Positions 63,405 through 64,000 of a stretch of DNA of 64,000 bases are shown piece after piece. The DNA is from Maniola hyperantus. Lineage: Eukaryota > Arthropoda > Insecta > Lepidoptera > Nymphalidae. Every line of letters starts with the position of its first letter. Position 1 is the stretch's first letter. Made by a program: the position numbers and the translations under genes. The notes beneath the pieces are model-generated. The model ran no database searches and had not been told where the DNA came from. It saw only the letters and a list, made by a program, of their open reading frames with translations. The stretch spans positions 14,238,378 to 14,302,377 of the forward strand of contig NC_048539.1 in NCBI RefSeq assembly GCF_902806685.2. The letters run 5' to 3'.

Positions 63405-64000
63405 CTGCTGTCAGGAATACCTTCATGTACCTTCCACCACGCTTTATCCTATGCCCGTCGGATTACCGACCTGATTTCTTTACTCACAAAGGTGACTCTA
63501 AAAGTTTTGGACGTCTGTCAAAGGTGTTTTTGAATCGTCTTTCAGGAAAGGAATTTGGAAAGGTTCGGAATGTTCATCGGAATGAAATAATTTGTGTGTC
63601 CTAATGTTTATATGCTTTGAAGGACACTGGATTTCTTCATATAGTGTGTTCAGGAATTTTTAATTATCTACCTTCTATTTTATAATACCTACAAAATATT
63701 GAAAACGAAATTAAAAGTTTCATCAAGCTTTGCATGCTGCATGATGTAATTTATGTTATTTCTGTGCATGCGCTCCAGGCATCATATCAAATCTTAATGA
63801 AAGCAATGTGCAATCAAAGTGGGCTCCCGAATGTTCGTAGCATGCAGCAGGCAATACAATTTTGACGATGCGAATTTATTTTACAAATTTTCGTATCATA
63901 GCAATGGTAGGTATAACAATCAACAATTTAGAAAATACCTTTAATATGAAAAAAAAAACTTATTTCTAAACTATAAGATCAACGTAACGAGATGAAAAAT
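63405..64000 (-). other. Upstream cac intron, truncated by the window edge
   Basis: Intron sequence preceding the exon at 63404-63324. I see no further exon with good splice sites before the edge. Confidence 0.55.

Noticed and set aside
1..64000. CRISPR arrays, operons, phage or bacterial-type systems
   Set aside because: Spliced genes, SINEs and MITEs show a nuclear insect genome. The short tandem repeats are microsatellites and no spaced direct-repeat array exists.

Overview
The window looks like AT-rich nuclear DNA from a lepidopteran insect (moth or butterfly). The evidence is small exons with GT-AG introns, repeat families typical of Lepidoptera scattered through introns and intergenic DNA, and three recognisable insect genes. 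I cannot name the species. All exon models were built by eye from splice signals, reading-frame phase and protein-family knowledge; no alignment was run.

Layout. (1) 1-6,919, minus strand: the 5' part of a gene for a chitin-binding CPAP3/obstructor-type cuticle protein; it runs off the left edge. (2) 6,920-18,642: intergenic, full of SINE-like and LINE fragments and miniature inverted-repeat elements, plus one decayed retroelement ORF. (3) 18,643-31,377, minus strand: a complete five-exon gene for a second CPAP3 protein, recognisable as obstructor-A (239 aa, signal peptide plus three six-cysteine chitin-binding domains). (4) 31,378-36,246: intergenic repeats, including a hAT-type element with a clean 8-bp target duplication. 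(5) 36,247-43,788, plus strand: a nine-exon Hen1 gene, the small-RNA 3'-end 2'-O-methyltransferase, with its metal-binding residues intact. (6) 45,829-54,140, plus strand: a 16-exon chain of open frames (about 1,570 codons), Ser/Asn/Lys-rich and largely low-complexity, which I do not recognise. Its phases fit either a separate gene or a very long C-terminal extension of Hen1. (7) 54,141-61,247: noncoding; the right-hand 4 kb is notably poor in repeats and may be the 3' UTR of the next gene. (8) 61,248 to the right edge, minus strand: the last four coding exons of cacophony, the presynaptic Cav2-type calcium channel alpha-1 subunit, identified by its C-terminal D-D-W-C tail and the conserved N-G-Y-K-P and G-R-Q-L-P blocks.

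The genes have no common pathway. The two CPAP3 genes are probably tandem paralogues of the cuticle chitin-organising family. Hen1 acts in piRNA/siRNA maturation and cacophony in neurotransmission. The item most worth following up is the relation between Hen1 and the unrecognised ORF chain downstream. After it come several strong RNA fold-backs, a splice acceptor lying inside a palindromic mobile element, and an in-frame 78-bp duplication in a GC-rich tract downstream of the cacophony stop.
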